DNA of 53,383 nucleotides from Gallionella sp. (GTDB lineage Bacteria; Pseudomonadota; Gammaproteobacteria; Burkholderiales; Gallionellaceae): assembly GCA_028710565.1 (NCBI GenBank), contig JAQTTV010000021.1, positions 1-53,383 on the forward strand, in the 5' to 3' direction. Of the stretch, positions 51,070-53,383 are shown piece after piece. The notes under the pieces are model-generated. The model saw nothing but the letters and a program-made list of their open reading frames with translations. It was not told the DNA's origin and made no database searches. The translations under genes and the position numbers were made by a program. How positions within the stretch are numbered: position 1 is the first letter of the stretch; each line of letters begins with the position of its first letter.

Positions 51070-51100
51070 GGGACACCATGCCCTTGCGGGGAAGTGTCCC
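51070..51100 (-). promoter_or_regulatory. Stem-loop upstream of PRTRC E
   Basis: GGGACAC / GTGTCCC, 7-bp arms; loop sequence similar to the ParB-upstream hairpin (both contain CGGGGAAGTGTCCC). Located between ParB and E, 27 bp before the E start. Confidence 0.65.
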
Positions 51101-51111
51101 CGGTTGGGTTG

Positions 51112-52800
51112 TTAAGCAGTGAACTGCAAAGCCTTTGGAATCTTGCCTTCGTAAACGAAGCCTTTGACCGCCAGGAGTGCTTTAATCATCTCGTCCTTTT
51201 TGCCGCCGATTGCTTTAGCGTATTTCTCGCCAAGCGCGGCCCTCAGTCCGAGTTCTTCCGCAATGACCTCTATCTCGCTTTTGGTGAGCAATTCAAGGAA
51301 CTCTGCGTTCAGTTTCCAGTGTTTTACCAAATCCACCTGCATGAATTTGAGCATTTCCGGCAGATGCGATTTCTCGATGCTGTCCGTGATTGAAATTACG
51401 ATCCCAGACAGCATTTGAGCGCGCACTGTGTCGTTCGCATTCGCAACCATCGCAGCCGCATCACCGACATTACTGACGGGTGGCTTTTGCGATGTTAGCG
51501 ATTCAAAACCGGTTGCCAGTTTTGTAGATGACACATTCGTCCCTCCGCGCGTCATCATTACACCGATGAGCACGCACAAGTTCTTATGTGGATCTGCGAA
51601 TAATTCTTTCTTCAACGCCTTACGCCAGATGCCGATCCGATACTCCACGACACGCTGAGTGTCCTGAACAGAGGTCATGGCAGATTTTGGTGTGGTTGTG
51701 GATTTCTCCGCCCCCTTCCCAGTCGCCGCCTTCAAATCAGCCGATTTAGCCGTTGTTGGAACAGTCGTCGGATTTTCAGCCGATTTCTTTTCCGCCAACA
51801 AATGTTCACCGACTTTCCTTGTGTGACATGAGGAATCGAAGCATTGCGATTCATATACGTTACCCACTTTGCCGGGTACCGCACTGATTGCCGCGCCGTA
51901 TGACTTGCAACTACGGCAAGCTGCTGCTTGTTCTGCACCAACGCCTGTCGCACCTTCTGCGACCAACTTGATGACTGTGTTGTTCTCGCCCGGGCGGACG
52001 ATGACAACGCAAGGATAGTTTTCTGCCAGGGACTGCTTCTTGGCTTCCAACACGTCCTCAGTCTTCTTGTTGAAACACTCGCTGTTTGTGCAATGCCCCG
52101 CAGATACCGCCTCGGCAAACAATGCTTGTTGGTTCCCACTGTTGTGATGACAGCTTGCACAGTCTGTTTTATCGAAAATTGCTAAGGACATCGCCTGGGA
52201 AATTTCTTCCAAACCCGCTTTGAATATAGCGACAGTCGGAAGCGATGGCCGTGAAAGTAAATTGGCAATCACCTTCTCCTGTCTATCCTTCGGTGTGGCC
52301 GCCAGCAATTCGGCATGACCCAGTTGGATCCTGCGTTCATTCAGGGCAGTCATCACAGACAGGCTACAGTTCATCAGCGCAAGACGCTTATCCAGCGTTT
52401 TGCGTGTCCAACCCAGACGATTGGCTGCTTCGTCACGGTTGCCTTCACAACGACCAAGAATTCTGGCTGCTGCGGCGGCTTCTTCGGTTGGACTCATGTT
52501 GGCGCGCTGAATGTTCTCAATCAGAGCCAGTTCATCGGCCTCTTCCGAGGTGATGTTTTTCACAAGGACGGGGATTTCGTAATTGTCACCATGCACATTC
52601 TTAGCTGCACGCCAACGACGCTCACCGGCAACAATTTCAAACCAGTCTTCAACCGGCCGAATCAATATTGGTTGAATCACTCCCTTTGCAGAGACCGACG
52701 CTTCCATTTCGGCCATTTCGACTGGATCAAAATAAGCACGGGGATTTCTCCCCTGACGGATGTTGCTCACACGCATGTGTGAAATGTTTTGTTGCTGCAT
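51112..52800 (-). CDS. PRTRC system ParB-family protein
   Basis: 562 residues from ATG at 52800 behind AAGGAGA. N-terminal ParB/Srx domain: NPRAYFDPVEMAEMEASV, IVAGERRWRAAK, LALIENIQRANMSP, then HTH (RLGWTRKTLDKRLALMN). The middle part has repeated Cys pairs (CASCHHNS, CTNSECF, CRSCKSYG, CFDSSCH), likely zinc-binding. Binds DNA and may carry CTPase activity like other ParB proteins. First PRTRC gene in order. Confidence 0.92.
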   Translation of the reverse strand: MQQQNISHMRVSNIRQGRNPRAYFDPVEMAEMEASVSAKGVIQPILIRPVEDWFEIVAGERRWRAAKNVHGDNYEIPVLVKNITSEEADELALIENIQRANMSPTEEAAAAARILGRCEGNRDEAANRLGWTRKTLDKRLALMNCSLSVMTALNERRIQLGHAELLAATPKDRQEKVIANLLSRPSLPTVAIFKAGLEEISQAMSLAIFDKTDCASCHHNSGNQQALFAEAVSAGHCTNSECFNKKTEDVLEAKKQSLAENYPCVVIVRPGENNTVIKLVAEGATGVGAEQAAACRSCKSYGAAISAVPGKVGNVYESQCFDSSCHTRKVGEHLLAEKKSAENPTTVPTTAKSADLKAATGKGAEKSTTTPKSAMTSVQDTQRVVEYRIGIWRKALKKELFADPHKNLCVLIGVMMTRGGTNVSSTKLATGFESLTSQKPPVSNVGDAAAMVANANDTVRAQMLSGIVISITDSIEKSHLPEMLKFMQVDLVKHWKLNAEFLELLTKSEIEVIAEELGLRAALGEKYAKAIGGKKDEMIKALLAVKGFVYEGKIPKALQFTA

Positions 52801-52823
52801 GTTGTGTCTCCTTAAAAAAGCAA

Positions 52824-52855
52824 GGGGACACAAACCCTGACGGGGAAGTGTCCCC
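52824..52855 (-). promoter_or_regulatory. Stem-loop upstream of PRTRC ParB
   Basis: GGGGACAC / GTGTCCCC, perfect 8-bp arms, 24 bp before the ParB start codon. Confidence 0.65.
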
Positions 52856-52877
52856 GTATGGGTTGGTTAATTAGCTG

Positions 52878-53105
52878 CTACACCCAACATTGGGAGTAGT
52901 AACGATCAGAGCGAGCTTTGATTTCCTTCCATCGCTCTTGCTGCATTCGATGTGCTTCTTCTTCGTCGCCTTTGTACATCCAAACGCCACCCGTTAAACG
53001 AGCATCACCATGTCCATCGCACAAAACCTTCCATCCGGTCGGCGTTAAAAATCGAACGCCTTCGGAGGACGTGTGCATGATTTCTGTTTTGACTTCATTG
53101 CTCAT
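52878..53105 (-). CDS. Small hypothetical protein upstream of ParB
   Basis: 75 residues from ATG at 53105. Basic and aromatic sequence (TPTGWKVLCDGHGDARLTGG, then VWMYKGDEEEAHRM). Overlaps the end of the upstream gene by 11 bases, so it is co-expressed. No family recognised. Confidence 0.6.
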   Translation of the reverse strand: MSNEVKTEIMHTSSEGVRFLTPTGWKVLCDGHGDARLTGGVWMYKGDEEEAHRMQQERWKEIKARSDRYYSQCWV

Positions 53106-53349
53106 GGCACACCGCCCCTGCTTTCGCAGCTTCAGCGCCTGCTTTGAGTATTTTGTTCGCCGCTGAAAACACCCGTGCCGCGCTCTTCTTGCCGAACTCA
53201 TCGGATCGCTCCTTTGAACCCAGCCAGCCTTGAATGTAGCCGCGACTTTCTTCAAGCCCCGGCAATCCAAGTGTTGCGCAACACAAATACGCCACCGATT
53301 CAGCTTCAGCCTCTTTGATGTCTCGTGGCAACACGTTGCCGTCTGCCAT
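53095..53349 (-). CDS. Small protein resembling the C-terminus of ArdC-type zincins
   Basis: 84 residues; ATG at 53349 behind AAGGAG. EAEAESVAYLCCATLGLPGL, then GYIQGWLGS and AANKILKAGAEAA follow the final helices of ArdC-like anti-restriction proteins (E-x-E-x-V-A-x-L). The peptidase HExxH part is absent, so it is a stand-alone end or a fragment. Just inside the window edge. Confidence 0.55.
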   Translation of the reverse strand: MADGNVLPRDIKEAEAESVAYLCCATLGLPGLEESRGYIQGWLGSKERSDEFGKKSAARVFSAANKILKAGAEAAKAGAVCHEQ

Positions 53350-53383
53350 CTGTGTCTCCTTCGAGTGCATCAGACAGTGAGCC

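Noticed and set aside
1..53383. tRNA or rRNA genes
   Set aside because: None was recognised by reading; a tRNA covariance search would settle it.

Overview
The window looks like a proteobacterial chromosome segment, most likely betaproteobacterial. The evidence is a typical dksA, an ihfA-type gene, moderate GC and the style of the c-di-GMP, HipBA and PRTRC genes. No rRNA or tRNA gene was recognised, so the organism assignment is inference.

Layout. (A) 1-16.5 kb: a run of minus-strand genes for small exported, membrane and cytoplasmic proteins of mostly unknown function, built by duplication. PD40/WD40-like exported proteins occur at 1.2 and 5.3 kb with a 3' remnant at 16.3 kb. CAP/SCP secreted proteins occur at 4.0 and 15.8 kb, YcxB-like membrane proteins at 10.6 and 11.5 kb, and an unrecognised large family at 7.7, 8.7, 12.5 and 13.5 kb. 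In that family two genes are adjacent in one copy and fused in another. A secreted TPR/ankyrin protein is broken by a 7-base homopolymer. The layout resembles arrays of duplicated effector/immunity-type genes, but no toxin is visible. (B) 16.6-17.3 kb: dksA with its terminator, then a 15-bp sequence that reads as the last codons of guaA (Ile-Glu-Trp-Glu-stop), a known island attachment region. (C) 17.3-46.2 kb: accessory DNA dense in toxin-antitoxin and related genes. It has hicAB, three hipBA pairs, two fic genes, a decayed BrnA-like antitoxin, a conserved three-gene cassette of unknown role (20.0-23.0 kb), an alpha-CTD-like regulator, two c-di-GMP proteins with duplicated leaders, a protein that appears to join a sigma-54-like body to a GIY-YIG nuclease, an IS4-family insertion in the 3' end of ihfA, a group II intron 3' relic, and an IS91-type element with its tyrosine recombinase. 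(D) 46.7-53.4 kb: a PRTRC cassette (ParB, E, C, F, B, A, ThiF in transcription order), with stem-loops before several ribosome binding sites, two very small ORFs at its end, and an ArdC-like small gene at the window edge.

How it fits together (inference): the guaA-like site suggests that everything to its right is one or more integrated elements and that dksA plus the left cluster are the chromosomal flank. PRTRC cassettes are typical of plasmids and integrative elements, and the TA, fic and hip genes would be their stability or defence cargo. The most unusual items are the sigma-54/GIY-YIG fusion beside two genes with GG-N10-GC (sigma-54-type) promoter candidates, the split/fused gene family in the left cluster, the Fic protein with an AbiEi-like N-terminus and a zincin partner, and the stem-loop-punctuated PRTRC operon.
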